Source: Verrucomicrobiia bacterium (GTDB lineage Bacteria > Verrucomicrobiota > Verrucomicrobiia > Verrucomicrobiales > DEV007). From it: a DNA stretch of 64,000 nucleotides. Location: positions 1 through 64,000 of the forward strand of contig JAGROY010000051.1 in NCBI GenBank assembly GCA_020439995.1. The letters are read 5' to 3'. Position numbers and translations under genes: made by a program. This document shows positions 1-9,646 of this stretch, piece after piece (positions within the stretch are counted from its first letter, which is position 1; the number at the start of each line of letters is the position of its first letter). The notes under the pieces were generated by a model, which was given only the letters and a program-made list of their open reading frames with translations, was not told where the DNA came from and did not search any database.

Positions 1-2
1 TG

Positions 3-509
3 GCGCAAAAATTCTCGCTCTATGGTGACCTCAGCGTGCGCCAGAATCTCGAGTTCTTCGCCGGGATTTACGGCTTGCGAGACCAACGAAAACGATCGGC
101 GATCGAACGCATCATCGAAACATTCAGCCTCGACCCCTACCTGAAAAGTTCGGCAGTGCTGCTGCCGCTCGGATTCAAGCAGCGGCTCGCTCTGTCGTGC
201 GCTGTCATGCACGAGCCCGCAGTGCTCTTTCTTGATGAGCCAACGTCAGGAGTCGACCCGCTGACTCGGCGCGAATTCTGGACGCACATCAATGGCCTCG
301 TCGAGAAGGGCGTGACCATCATGGTAACGACGCACTTCATGGACGAAGCGGAATACTGCGACCGCATCGCGCTGGTGTTTCGTGGGCGGGTCATTGCCAC
401 GGGTTCGCCGGACGCCTTGAAGGCCGAAGCGAGCGCCGACGATGCCAGCCTTGAGGCAGCATTTATTGAGTTAATCGAGCGTGAGATCAGGGAGGGTGCA
501 GCGGCATGA
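3..509 (+). CDS. ABC exporter ATPase, C-terminal part (YbhF-like)
   Basis: The gene is cut by the window start; the frame is open from base 3 with no start codon inside. It carries the Q-loop region (AQKFSLYGDLSV), a degenerate signature LPLGFKQRL instead of LSGGQ, Walker B VLFLDEPTSG and an H-loop TTHFMDEAE. The LPLG signature and the strict order ATPase, permease, permease match the second ATPase half of YbhF-type double ATPases, so a first ATPase half probably lies upstream. The protein would power export through the two permeases that follow. Its stop overlaps the next start (ATGA at 506-509), indicating translational coupling. The efflux substrate cannot be read from the sequence. Confidence 0.9.
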   Translation, partial: AQKFSLYGDLSVRQNLEFFAGIYGLRDQRKRSAIERIIETFSLDPYLKSSAVLLPLGFKQRLALSCAVMHEPAVLFLDEPTSGVDPLTRREFWTHINGLVEKGVTIMVTTHFMDEAEYCDRIALVFRGRVIATGSPDALKAEASADDASLEAAFIELIEREIREGAAA

Positions 510-1639
510 CAGCGGGATCCTTCCGGCGTATGCGTGGCCTTGTCCGCAAGGAGTTGGCACAGGTGATTCGTGACCCTGGCAGTGTACTCATTGCCTTCGT
601 GCTGCCGGGCGTGCTGTTGTTCTTGTTTGGTTACGGAGTCTCGCTCGATGCCAACCACGTTCGCGTTGGCGTTGTTCTGGAGAGCACATCCCCAGAGGCG
701 CAGAGTCTGGCGGTGGCATTCAAAAACTCGCGTTACTTTGATACACGCATCGGTCGCGACCGGCGGCAGTTTGAAGAAGATCTGGTCGCAGGGAAACTGC
801 GCGGACTAGTGGTCGTGCCAGCCACTTTCACCGAAACTCTGCGCAGCGGTGAGGCATCGACGGCGATTCAGATCATTGCCGATGGCAGCGAACCGAACAC
901 TGCCAGCTTTGTGCAGAACTATGTCCAAGGGGTCTTTGGAAACTGGCTCATCCAGCAGTCGTTCGATGCCGGACGCCCTGAGATGGCAGCTCCGCGTGTC
1001 TCCGTGGACGCGCGAGTCTGGTTCAATCCGGAGCTGCAAAGCCGCTGGTTCCTTCTGCCCGGGTCGATCGCGATTATCATGACGATCATCGGCACGCTGC
1101 TCACCGCGCTGGTGGTGGCGCGGGAATGGGAGCGTGGCACAATGGAAGCACTGATGGCTACGCCGATCAGTATTGTTGAGTTGTTAGTTGGCAAGCTTAC
1201 GCCTTACTACCTGCTTGGCATGGGATCGATGTCCGTTTGCGTTCTGGTGTCGGTGGCCATTTTTGATCTTCCCTTCCGTGGCTCCATCTTTGCGCTGGTG
1301 GGCGTGTCATCGATCTTTCTCATCGCAATGCTCGCCCTGGGGTTACTCATTTCCACTGTTTCGAAGAACCAATTCGTCGCCTCGCAGATTGCGCTGGTCG
1401 TCGGATTCCTGCCCAGTTTTCTTCTGTCGGGATTCGTGTTTGAAATCTCAAGCATGCCACTGCCGATCCAGACGCTTACGCGGATCATTCCAGCACGGTA
1501 CTTTGTGAGTTCCCTGCAAACCATCTTCCTTGCCGGGGATATCCCGTCCGTGCTGGTGCCAAACACGCTGACGCTTTGCCTGATCGCCGTAGTGCTCGTG
1601 ACGCTCGTCGCGAGAAAAACCAAGAAGCGTCTCGACTAA
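506..1639 (+). CDS. ABC-2 type exporter permease (YbhS-like)
   Basis: This 377-residue inner-membrane permease has the ABC-2 layout: a cytoplasmic N-terminus, one membrane segment at about residues 28-48 (VLIAFVLPGVLLFLFGYGVS), a large extracytoplasmic domain to about residue 185, then five hydrophobic segments. The motif VVAREWERGTMEALMATPIS just after the second membrane segment is typical of the family. It overlaps the ATPase by 4 bp and lies 3 bp before a second, paralogous permease, so the two probably form a heterodimer. Drug or envelope-compound efflux is inferred from the adjacent NodT-type channel gene. Confidence 0.9.
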   Translation: MTAGSFRRMRGLVRKELAQVIRDPGSVLIAFVLPGVLLFLFGYGVSLDANHVRVGVVLESTSPEAQSLAVAFKNSRYFDTRIGRDRRQFEEDLVAGKLRGLVVVPATFTETLRSGEASTAIQIIADGSEPNTASFVQNYVQGVFGNWLIQQSFDAGRPEMAAPRVSVDARVWFNPELQSRWFLLPGSIAIIMTIIGTLLTALVVAREWERGTMEALMATPISIVELLVGKLTPYYLLGMGSMSVCVLVSVAIFDLPFRGSIFALVGVSSIFLIAMLALGLLISTVSKNQFVASQIALVVGFLPSFLLSGFVFEISSMPLPIQTLTRIIPARYFVSSLQTIFLAGDIPSVLVPNTLTLCLIAVVLVTLVARKTKKRLD

Positions 1640-1642
1640 CGG

Positions 1643-2725
1643 ATGTTCTACCGGCTCAAAGCACTCATCATCAAAGAGCTTCTCGCCATCCTGCGCGACA
1701 AGCGCAGTCGGCTGTTACTGGTCGTGCCGCCGATGATGCAAATGATCGTTTTCTCCTTCGCCGCCACCCTGGAGGTGAAGAACGTTTCCATCGGCATCCT
1801 CAACAGTGATCTCGGCCAGGCCTCCCACGAGCTGGTGCAACGATTCCACGGCTCACCCACATTCCGGCACATCACCTATCTCAAAGGCGTCAATGAGATC
1901 GCGCCACTGATCGACTCGCAACAGGCGATTCTCGTGCTGCACATCCGTAGCGATTTTTCCCGGAACGTCGCTGCGAACCGACCCGCAAACGTGCAGTTCA
2001 TCCTCGATGGTCGTCGCTCCAACGCGGCGCAGATCGTGCAGGGCTACGCCGCGCGTATCGTGAGTGACTTTAATGGCCACCAGCCCGTGGAGCTGGTGCC
2101 GCGCAATTGGTTCAATCCTAACCTCACCTACATCTGGCACACGGTACCCAGTCTCATCGGCATTCTATCAACGTTGATTGGCCTCATTGTCACCGGCTTG
2201 TCCGTTGCACGGGAACGAGAGCTTGGCACTTTTGATCAACTTCTTGTCTCGCCGCTGAAGCCATTGGAAATATTGTTAGGGAAGACCATTCCGTCGTTCT
2301 TTCTGGCCATGTGCGAGGGGCTGCTCATTCTCACAGTTGCTATCTTTGTCTTCCGCGTGCCGTTCAATGGATCGGTGTTTCTGCTGATGGTCGGGCTTGC
2401 CGCATTCTTGTTGGCCATCGTCGGCGTCGGGCTCTTTATTTCGTCGCTGGCGAAGACGCAACAGCAGGCCGTGCTCGGTGCTTTTGTCTTCATGGTGCCA
2501 GCCATGCTCATGTCGGGCTTCGCAACGCCTGTAGAGAATATGCCTCGATGGCTGCAACTGGTCGCCGAAGGCAATCCGCTGAAGCATTTCATGATTATCA
2601 TCAAGGGTGTCTTCTTGAAAGACATGCCGCCCGCGCTCGTAGCCGAGAACACATGGCCTATCCTCGTCATCGCCATGGTGACACTCGGCTGCGCCTCCTG
2701 GCTATTCCGTTCCAGACTCGAATGA
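1643..2725 (+). CDS. ABC-2 type exporter permease (YbhR-like)
   Basis: This 360-residue permease is paralogous to the preceding gene, with the same architecture: an N-terminal membrane segment, an extracytoplasmic domain and five C-terminal segments. VARERELGTFDQLLVSPLKP is the conserved cytoplasmic motif following the second membrane segment. The stop codon TGA at 2723-2725 overlaps the ATG of the outer-membrane channel gene, so four genes are translationally linked. Family membership is secure; the substrate is unknown. Confidence 0.9.
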   Translation: MFYRLKALIIKELLAILRDKRSRLLLVVPPMMQMIVFSFAATLEVKNVSIGILNSDLGQASHELVQRFHGSPTFRHITYLKGVNEIAPLIDSQQAILVLHIRSDFSRNVAANRPANVQFILDGRRSNAAQIVQGYAARIVSDFNGHQPVELVPRNWFNPNLTYIWHTVPSLIGILSTLIGLIVTGLSVARERELGTFDQLLVSPLKPLEILLGKTIPSFFLAMCEGLLILTVAIFVFRVPFNGSVFLLMVGLAAFLLAIVGVGLFISSLAKTQQQAVLGAFVFMVPAMLMSGFATPVENMPRWLQLVAEGNPLKHFMIIIKGVFLKDMPPALVAENTWPILVIAMVTLGCASWLFRSRLE

Positions 2726-4146
2726 CTCCCCCTATGAAACATGCCATAATCATCCCTGCCTGCGCCGCAGCTTTTCTGACTGGCTGCACCGCCGTCGGCC
2801 CTGATTTCCATAAGCCAGATCAAGCAGTGCCGGAAAAGTGGTCATCGTCGCAAGCTGGACTCTATGAGACGACCAAAGTGAACAGTCAGTGGTGGCGCGT
2901 ATTCGAAGATCCGCTGCTGCGAACAATGATCGACTCCGCTCTGCGCTCTAACAAAGACATTGAGCAAGCCGAGGCGCGCATCCGGGAAGCCCGGGCACTG
3001 CGCGAGGTGGCTGCGTCCACATTATTTCCTGACATCGGTACAAGTGCCAGCGCCTTAAAGGAAACCATTAGTGAAAACGGTAGGATTCCGGCGGGTGCGA
3101 TTCCGGCCATTCCCAGGCGACGTGACGTGTTCGAAACGGGATTCGATGCCAGTTGGGAGCTGGATATCTTCGGTGGTAAGCGCAGACAAGTGGAAGCTGC
3201 CGATGCGCGAATGGAGGGCATCGAAGAAGGAAGACGTGCGATTTTGCTGAGCGTCGTCGCCGAAACCGCGCGCAATTATCTGGAACTGCGCGGCATCCAG
3301 AGACAGTTGGGCATCATCGAGAAGAACCTGACACTGCAACAGCGCACGCTCGACCTGACGAAAGACAAGCTCCGAGTCGGCGTTGGGACAGATGTTGAGG
3401 TTGCCCGCGCGGAAGGGCAGTTGCGCGCCACGGAAGCCCTTCTCCCTGGCCTCAATGCCGAAATCGCAGCGAGTGCCTACCGCTTGGCGGTGCTCACGGG
3501 TCAAAGACCGAGTGCCGTGCTGGAGGATTTGCTGAAACGCGAGCCTTTGCCCGCGCCGCCTGATATCGTTCCTGTGGGTGTGCCCTCGGAGTTGCTCCGC
3601 CGCAGGCCCGATATTCGCCGTGCAGAGTATGAGCTTGCCGCCGCCATGGCAGACATCGGCGTGGCCACGGCAGACCTGTTTCCCAGGTTCTCCCTGACGG
3701 GAGCCACTGGACTGGAGGCACTCCACTTCAGCGATCTTTTCCAAAGTGGCAGCGTCACCGCGCGGCTAGGGCCGCAGATCCGCTGGCCGATTTTCCAGGC
3801 TGGGAGAATCAGGTCTAACATTAATGCTACCGAAGCCCGAGCAGATACGGCAGCGGCTGCTTACGAGCAAACGATCCTGACTGCCCTCAGCGAAACTGAA
3901 ACGGCACTCGAGCGCTATGGGCGGGAACTCGAAACGCGCCGCAAACTCCAGGCCGCTGTCGTTGCGAATCAGCGTGCCGTCGATCTCACCCAGCAACGCT
4001 TCGATATGGGTAGCGGCACTCAGTTTGAAGTGATCGATTCCCAAGCTCGCTTGCTTGCTGTGGAGTCAGATCTCGCTAAGAGTGACACGGCAAGCCTGAC
4101 TAAACTGGTCGCACTTTACAAAGTCCTGGGCGGTGAATGGAACTAA
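2722..4146 (+). CDS. NodT-family outer-membrane efflux lipoprotein
   Basis: The 474-residue protein starts with a lipoprotein signal ending in a lipobox (FLTGC, Cys about residue 22), followed by the family hallmark VGPDFHKPD and WWRVFEDPLL. Two long coiled-coil repeats follow (for example RIREARALREVAAST and LRRRPDIRRAEYELAAAMADIGVATADLFP), as in TolC-like trimeric channels. It would form the outer-membrane exit duct for the ABC exporter. I place the start at 2722 because its ATG overlaps the permease stop; an ATG at 2734 (MKHAII) is equally possible and gives a cleaner signal peptide. The reading frame is open far upstream (to 2311), but that part lies inside the permease gene and is not coding. 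Confidence 0.92.
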   Translation: MTPPMKHAIIIPACAAAFLTGCTAVGPDFHKPDQAVPEKWSSSQAGLYETTKVNSQWWRVFEDPLLRTMIDSALRSNKDIEQAEARIREARALREVAASTLFPDIGTSASALKETISENGRIPAGAIPAIPRRRDVFETGFDASWELDIFGGKRRQVEAADARMEGIEEGRRAILLSVVAETARNYLELRGIQRQLGIIEKNLTLQQRTLDLTKDKLRVGVGTDVEVARAEGQLRATEALLPGLNAEIAASAYRLAVLTGQRPSAVLEDLLKREPLPAPPDIVPVGVPSELLRRRPDIRRAEYELAAAMADIGVATADLFPRFSLTGATGLEALHFSDLFQSGSVTARLGPQIRWPIFQAGRIRSNINATEARADTAAAAYEQTILTALSETETALERYGRELETRRKLQAAVVANQRAVDLTQQRFDMGSGTQFEVIDSQARLLAVESDLAKSDTASLTKLVALYKVLGGEWN

Positions 4147-4158
4147 CATAAATACTCG

Positions 4159-5388
4159 ATGACTATAGAAGACGGATTTCTACTCACCGCGGCGATCGTT
4201 GCTGCGGCATGGCTGTTCTCACCTCAGATTCGCAAATCCCACACCTGGCGGGCCACCGTTACGCCGCTGGCGTCCATCATCGGCAGTGGTTTTCTGGTGT
4301 CGGGCCCACTTCTCGCTGTGATCGTTGGGAAATGGGCACCCATCGCAATGCTGGCCATTGGGCTGCTTGCTTTCGCAATTGGTGGCATCATTCGATTCAA
4401 TATTCGTCATCTTGAGCCGCTGCTGGACAGGCCGTCGGAACTTCCTCGCGGTGTTCTGACTGGAGAAAGGCTTTCCAACATCTCGTTGTCGGCAGCCTAT
4501 GCCGTGTCGATTGCATTCTATCTGCGACTCCTGGCATCGTTCGTCCTGCATGGATTCAATGTTCATGAAGAGTGGATCGGGGATCTGCTCACAACGGTTA
4601 TTCTGTTGTTCATCGGAATCGCCGGCTACTTTCGCGGGCTCGAGACGTTGGAGAAAATGGAAAAGTTCTCTGTGACAGTAAAACTGGCGATCATCGCAGC
4701 GCTCTTATTAGGGCTGGGGATCTTCGATATGAGTGAGTTCTCCGACATCATGGATCGTGCGGTGCCTACTAAAGATGGTGATTGGTTTGCCCGACTGCGG
4801 GAACTGGCCGGTCTGCTCTTGATCGTGCAAGGCTTCGAAACGTCGCGCTACCTCAGTGCGGAGTATGACACTGACACGCGCATTAACACGATGCGTCAGG
4901 CGCAGTTCGTTTCTGGAGTGATTTATGTAGTATTCGTGCTCCTGGCGATGCCGCTGCTCACGCATCTTGAGAACACAGTGCCGGACGAAACCGCAATCAT
5001 CGAATTGGCAAAGCTAATCTCGCCGGTGCTCCCAGCGCTTCTTATTGTCGCCGCAGTGATGAGCCAGTTCAGCGCGGCAGTTGCTGATACTGCAGGTGGT
5101 GGCGGACTGCTTGAGGAAGCGACTAAGAACAAAGTGTCGGCGAACAGCGGTTATCTCATCATGACCGCGATTGCGATTGCACTCGTTTGGACGGCCGACA
5201 TTTTCCAGATTATCAGTATCGCCTCGCGGGCCTTCGCCTTCTACTATCTCCTGCAGGGAGTCAGCGCGCTGCTCATCGCCCGCAAGGCACCCAACAAGAT
5301 TTGCCGCCGCGCTGACTGTTTGCGATTCGGTGCATTGATCGCGATTCTTGCGTTTGTCGTAATCTTCGGCATCGGCGCGGAAGGGTGA
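4159..5388 (+). CDS. APC-superfamily-like integral membrane permease
   Basis: This 409-residue hydrophobic protein has about eleven or twelve predicted membrane helices. The early segment with ASIIGSGFLVSGP resembles the glycine-rich first helix of amino acid-polyamine-organocation transporters, and the GFETSRYLSAEYD stretch resembles their sixth helix and following loop. I therefore infer a secondary transporter, but the similarity is weak and the substrate is unknown. It follows the NodT gene by 12 bp on the same strand and may belong to the same operon. Confidence 0.6.
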   Translation: MTIEDGFLLTAAIVAAAWLFSPQIRKSHTWRATVTPLASIIGSGFLVSGPLLAVIVGKWAPIAMLAIGLLAFAIGGIIRFNIRHLEPLLDRPSELPRGVLTGERLSNISLSAAYAVSIAFYLRLLASFVLHGFNVHEEWIGDLLTTVILLFIGIAGYFRGLETLEKMEKFSVTVKLAIIAALLLGLGIFDMSEFSDIMDRAVPTKDGDWFARLRELAGLLLIVQGFETSRYLSAEYDTDTRINTMRQAQFVSGVIYVVFVLLAMPLLTHLENTVPDETAIIELAKLISPVLPALLIVAAVMSQFSAAVADTAGGGGLLEEATKNKVSANSGYLIMTAIAIALVWTADIFQIISIASRAFAFYYLLQGVSALLIARKAPNKICRRADCLRFGALIAILAFVVIFGIGAEG

Positions 5389-5483
5389 CGATCGATTGGA
5401 AACATTTCCGCGTTTTGCTGTAAGGAATTGGAGTCTCGCGGGTATTCTGATACGTTAGCCGACCCTTATCGAAACAGAATCCA

Positions 5484-7973
5484 ATGTTCAAGAAGCACTT
5501 AGAATTTCAGATGAATCACAATGCCCAATGCATGTGGGCCCTCAAGTCTCCATTTTCCCCTTATCTGCTGGCGGCCCTCGCGGTTCTGGTTTGTTCCTTT
5601 GGGTTGGGGAAAAGTCTGGTCGCCCAGACAATCTATGAGGAAATGAAGGTGCGCAGCCCGACGCCTACCGTCAATAACCTGACCCGGCTGCGTTACGGAG
5701 GTGGGAAGTTTCTAGCGGTTGGTGAGAATGCTACGATCCTCAGTAGTGATGATGGAACCACATGGATGTCACATGATTCCGGCTACGATCGCTCGGTTTC
5801 TGACATTGCTTTCGGGAATGGTGTCTACGTGGTCGCAGCGACTGACAATCGCACGGTGCTGACAAGCTTTGATCTGGAGACGTGGGAAGTGCGCCGTCCA
5901 GGAGTAGTTCCTTTTAATTGTGGAGGCATCATTTTTCAAAACGGTTTGTTCTACCTTTGTGGCTCTGAGGGAAAGGTTGTTTCCAGTGTGGATGGCGTTG
6001 AATGGACGGAGCACACGGCGAGCGCTGACTTCACGTTGCGTGATATTCTTTTTGCCGGTGGCCAGTTCGTCACGGTCGGGGATAATAACACTGTGCTGAC
6101 GAGTCCGGACGGGGCGACATGGACGCTGCGACCTACGGGGGTGGCACTTGATGGACTGGCGAGCGGATTGTTGTCCGTGAGCTACGTGAACAATCAGTAT
6201 CTGATCGGCGGCAAGGACGGAACGATTCTCACCAGTACGGACGGAATCAGCTGGACGGATCACCCTTACACTGAAACCAATGCCTGGTTCTGGCGCGCCA
6301 TGTATAAAGGCGGAGCCTACTACCTCTCGGGACGGCAGGGGACGCTGGTGAAGACTACTGATTTCTCTACGTGGGAATCTGTGCAGATTGTCGAGCGCGG
6401 GGACAATGATATTTACGGAATGCTGGAAGCTGAGGGACGCACGGTAGTAGTGGGGCGCGGTCCTACGATCCTCAGCAGTACTGACTTTGCCAATTGGACA
6501 TCCCACAAGGGGGGCTACAATGCGAGTTTCAGCGCGCTGGCTTACGGGAACGGAATGTTCGTGCTGGCGGACTATGAAGGTGCCATCCGCACAAGCAGTG
6601 ACAGCCTCGTCTGGACGGACGTTTCCACTCTGCCGGACGGAGTCTACGATATGATCTACGCCGATGGGAAATTCGTGGCGACAGGCTACAATAGTGAGTT
6701 GATTCAAAGTATCGACGGCGTGCTCTGGTCTGCACCAGTTCAGCAGTTTACCGATGGCTTTCCGGCAGTGAAAGCGATCCGCTACGCGAATGGGCGCTGG
6801 TTCATGCTTGGACGCAATGGCCTGCTACGCAGCAGCACAAACCTCTCAAACTGGACGATCTCAGATGTCGATTCCTCGATCGAGATGAACGATCTGACAT
6901 TTGGCAACGGCACTTATGTCGCGGTTGGTGGCAATGGAGCGATCTATTCAAGCATTGATGGCTTGCAGTGGGATTCCAGAGACAGTGGTGGAACGACTGC
7001 GCCGTTGAATGCAGTGGCTTTTGGAGATGGACGCTTCGTCGCAGGAGGAAATTTCGGAGCCGTGCTGACGAGCTTGAACGGTATTGACTGGTCACCGGAC
7101 GGAGTGACGTTCCCTCCTTCCAGTATCTTCGGTCTCGTTTATCGGGATGGTCAATTCATTGGTTTTGGGCCGAGTGGTCAGATTGGATTCAGTGCGGATG
7201 GCAAGTCTTGGAGCAGTGTCAGGATTGGCATCCAAACCTATTTCAGCGGCTTTGCTGAGGGCAATGAGCGTATCGTGGGCGTGGGGAATGGGGGCCTCAT
7301 CATGAGCAGCGATCCACTTCCCAATCAAACCCTCACGCTCAATATTTCCGGTAGCGGTATGGTGAGCACTGACCCGGCGGGGCGGGTCTTTAAGCGGGGC
7401 ACAACGATTACTCTCACTGCAGTTCCTGATGCTGGAAATGCCTTTTTTGGGTGGAGTGGTGCGGCCAGCGGAAATGTGAATCCTATCACTGTCACGCTGT
7501 CCAGTGACTTGGAGATCACTGCAACATTCCAGAGTGCTCTGACTGGATTTGCGCTCTGGCAGGCTTCGGAATTCACCGCATCCGAACGCGGTAACCCGGC
7601 ACTCAGTGGGCCCCTGGCGGATCCTGACGAGGATGGTCGCTGGAATTTGATCGAATACCTTGGTGGCACATTGCCAAAGACTGCCGACACCGCATCATTC
7701 GTCACTGCTTCCAAGGCTAAGCTGGGCCTTCCCGAGTATCCCGTTCTCACTTACACCCGTGCCAAAGGTCGCTCTGATGTGACCGAACACGTAGAGATCA
7801 GCAACGATCTGCAGCTCTGGAATTCCAACGGTGACGGCTCAAATCAGACGTATACGACGATCTTCAATGTGATCGATGGACCGAACAACACTGAGATCGT
7901 ATCCGTGCGTGGCGTGGCAGCCATCGTTCCCGGCGCTACTACTTGTATGCGCCTGCGGGTTACGATGCCGTAG
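5484..7973 (+). CDS. Secreted BNR-like propeller protein with InlB-type repeat
   Basis: This 829-residue protein has an N-terminal signal peptide (hydrophobic core LLAALAVLVCSFGLG, cleavage near SLVAQ). About a dozen repeats of 40-60 residues follow, with the pattern F-A-x-G-x-F-V-A-V-G-x-x-G-x-I-x-x-S-x-D-G-x-x-W, as in BNR/sialidase-type or YCF48-like beta-propellers. Residues about 615-680 form a divergent InlB B-repeat (GSGMVSTDPAG ... GWSG ... ITATF). The C-terminus carries an Asp-rich loop (LADPDEDGRWNLIEYLGG) and a terminal beta module with EISNDLQLW. A second ATG at 5511 (MNHNAQ) fits the signal peptide better. The function is unknown; a surface or secreted binding role is likely. It stands alone, about 95 bp after the permease. 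Confidence 0.75.
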   Translation: MFKKHLEFQMNHNAQCMWALKSPFSPYLLAALAVLVCSFGLGKSLVAQTIYEEMKVRSPTPTVNNLTRLRYGGGKFLAVGENATILSSDDGTTWMSHDSGYDRSVSDIAFGNGVYVVAATDNRTVLTSFDLETWEVRRPGVVPFNCGGIIFQNGLFYLCGSEGKVVSSVDGVEWTEHTASADFTLRDILFAGGQFVTVGDNNTVLTSPDGATWTLRPTGVALDGLASGLLSVSYVNNQYLIGGKDGTILTSTDGISWTDHPYTETNAWFWRAMYKGGAYYLSGRQGTLVKTTDFSTWESVQIVERGDNDIYGMLEAEGRTVVVGRGPTILSSTDFANWTSHKGGYNASFSALAYGNGMFVLADYEGAIRTSSDSLVWTDVSTLPDGVYDMIYADGKFVATGYNSELIQSIDGVLWSAPVQQFTDGFPAVKAIRYANGRWFMLGRNGLLRSSTNLSNWTISDVDSSIEMNDLTFGNGTYVAVGGNGAIYSSIDGLQWDSRDSGGTTAPLNAVAFGDGRFVAGGNFGAVLTSLNGIDWSPDGVTFPPSSIFGLVYRDGQFIGFGPSGQIGFSADGKSWSSVRIGIQTYFSGFAEGNERIVGVGNGGLIMSSDPLPNQTLTLNISGSGMVSTDPAGRVFKRGTTITLTAVPDAGNAFFGWSGAASGNVNPITVTLSSDLEITATFQSALTGFALWQASEFTASERGNPALSGPLADPDEDGRWNLIEYLGGTLPKTADTASFVTASKAKLGLPEYPVLTYTRAKGRSDVTEHVEISNDLQLWNSNGDGSNQTYTTIFNVIDGPNNTEIVSVRGVAAIVPGATTCMRLRVTMP

Positions 7974-7982
7974 GCATGGAGA

Positions 7983-8894
7983 TCAGAGTTCCAGATGCGG
8001 AATCCGGTAGTTCAGATCACTGAAGTCGGTCTCATCGGCAGGCGGGGCCCATTCAGAATCAGGTGCGTAGACAAATGGCGTCTCGCCCTGCGTGTAAGGT
8101 GCGTTTGCACGGGCCTGCATGCATGCGGCGAGCACACGCTGTTTGGCGGGAATAAATGCGGGCATGTTAGGGCTGGTGATCTTTTCCACTTCAATCGACC
8201 GGAATGCGAAATAGACCACTCGCCGCAACGCGCTACTGGCTGCCGGTGAGCCGTGCAGCGTATGAACGTTGTGAAACAGAACGTCACCCGCCTTCATCGG
8301 TAGTATCACGATGTCATCTCCTTCGAACTGTTCGGCCTCGTTCAGCGCATTAATCCTGTCCATCGCATCAGCACGCGAGAGCTTCTGCGAACCAGGAATC
8401 GCGCGGAGCGCAGTGGTCTCGTCAGCATCGTCGAGGTAGAAGTCGGCGAAAAATACTGGTGCCTCATCGGGCAGGGCAGGGCCTGCGTCGCGGTGCCAGT
8501 TCACGGCGGCACCTGTGCCGGCCAGCTTGAAAACCTTGCTTTCCCAGGTGGGGATGAAATTGCGGCCGCACAACATCTCGACTGAATTCAAGATGAACGG
8601 ATGCGCAAGCAGCACGCGGGCTGACAGCATTTTGTGGGTCAGATAGTCGATACGAAATGGCACTCTGGCATCCGTTGAAGGATGGGTGGCATACTTGAAG
8701 TCGGGATCTTTCAGCTCGGGATCCTTCGATTTTTCCACCAACGCCATGGATTCCTCTTTAAGGACGGCGAGTTCTTCAGGCGAGATTACGTTCTTCATGA
8801 GGAGAACGCCGTGTTCGCGAAAGAACGTTGCGTCGGTCTCCGAGATTTTATCCGACAACAGGGCGTCTACCTCTGGTAGCGAAAATCCACTCAT
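7983..8894 (-). CDS. Phytanoyl-CoA dioxygenase (PhyH) family protein
   Basis: This 303-residue protein is a predicted cytoplasmic Fe(II)/2-oxoglutarate-dependent oxygenase. The iron triad is visible: NWHRDAGP supplies His and Asp (about residues 134 and 136), and the distal His is in HTLHGSPAAS (about 213), followed by the 2-oxoglutarate-binding Arg in RRVVYFAFR. The domain occupies almost the full length, as usual for the family. PhyH members hydroxylate diverse small molecules and the substrate cannot be deduced. The gene lies 50 bp downstream of a lipoprotein gene on the same strand; the spacer contains an 8-bp inverted repeat around 8907-8932. Confidence 0.88.
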   Translation of the reverse strand: MSGFSLPEVDALLSDKISETDATFFREHGVLLMKNVISPEELAVLKEESMALVEKSKDPELKDPDFKYATHPSTDARVPFRIDYLTHKMLSARVLLAHPFILNSVEMLCGRNFIPTWESKVFKLAGTGAAVNWHRDAGPALPDEAPVFFADFYLDDADETTALRAIPGSQKLSRADAMDRINALNEAEQFEGDDIVILPMKAGDVLFHNVHTLHGSPAASSALRRVVYFAFRSIEVEKITSPNMPAFIPAKQRVLAACMQARANAPYTQGETPFVYAPDSEWAPPADETDFSDLNYRIPHLEL

Positions 8895-8944
8895 GCGATG
8901 CTATTTTGTAGCCCCCTCCTACAAGGGCTGTACTTGGAATGAAA

Positions 8945-9628
8945 TCAAGGACGGGAGATGGTGACATCCGTTTCGTCCAGAAGTGCATACTTGGCACCCT
9001 CCAGTTTGACCGGGGAATTCTTCTGGGCTGCCTTGGCGATCGCTGCTCCCGAGATATTCAATTCGTATGCTGTTCTCGTAGTCAGTGAAACCCGCTCGCC
9101 GACGACCGTGGCAAACGCGACGACGGCCTTGTTGTCCGGGTTCTTGACGGGCACGGCGATGTTCGTTCCATACTTCGCCTTCACCGTATTCACTGCGATC
9201 TGCCGGATTTTCTTCTCAGCGGCTGCATCTTCAGCAGCCGTAGTTGCTGGCGGCTCGTCCGCAGGAGGTGTGACTGGCTTGGGCTTCGGCGTCGGTGTCG
9301 GCTTCGGTCGGTCTGGCGACGTTGGTTTGGGCTTAGGCGGTGGGCTTGGCTTGGGCTGTGGCTTTACGCTTGGCTTAACCTTGGCCCGCTGCTTCTCGAC
9401 TTCACGCTCTACCTTGGTGTCGAACACACGTTGGGCGTCGATCCTGACACGCTCGGCTTCAGCGTTCGAAAGTTGCTTATACTTGATCGCGGCATAGATT
9501 GCGCCTCCAATTTGAATGCCGGTGCCCTCGCCCCGCGCAGTAGTATCCAGAGACTCGCACCCAGAGAGGTGGAAGACTACCACCGCACCTAAAAATACGG
9601 TGAAGAATCTGTGGATTCTACTGCGCAA
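8945..9628 (-). CDS. Proline-rich-linker lipoprotein
   Basis: This 227-residue protein starts with a lipoprotein signal (VFLGAVVVFHLSGC, lipobox LSGC). An N-terminal segment is followed by a charged helix, then a Pro/Lys-rich linker of about 50 residues (repeated KPKPTP and KPSPPPKP) that could span periplasm or peptidoglycan. The C-terminal part, about 80 residues, is a small alpha/beta segment (EKKIRQIAVNTVKAKYGTNI) that I do not recognise. The Pro-Lys linker resembles TonB or Pal-like spacers, but there is no TonB C-terminal domain. It sits 18 bp downstream of the barrel protein gene and may be cotranscribed with it, which suggests an envelope role. Confidence 0.7.
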   Translation of the reverse strand: MRSRIHRFFTVFLGAVVVFHLSGCESLDTTARGEGTGIQIGGAIYAAIKYKQLSNAEAERVRIDAQRVFDTKVEREVEKQRAKVKPSVKPQPKPSPPPKPKPTSPDRPKPTPTPKPKPVTPPADEPPATTAAEDAAAEKKIRQIAVNTVKAKYGTNIAVPVKNPDNKAVVAFATVVGERVSLTTRTAYELNISGAAIAKAAQKNSPVKLEGAKYALLDETDVTISRP

Positions 9629-9646
9629 TGTCTACAGCGACAGGGA

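Noticed and set aside
2311..2721. Upstream extension of the NodT frame
   Set aside because: It lies within the permease gene in another frame and contains no signal peptide or family sequence.
3055..3744. Long antisense frames opposite NodT and other genes
   Set aside because: They mirror the G+C-rich third-codon pattern of the real genes and show no domains.
8907..8932. Inverted repeat TGTAGCCC/GGGCTGTA between lipoprotein and PhyH genes
   Set aside because: It has no T-tract, so it is not a convincing terminator, and no regulatory family was recognisable.
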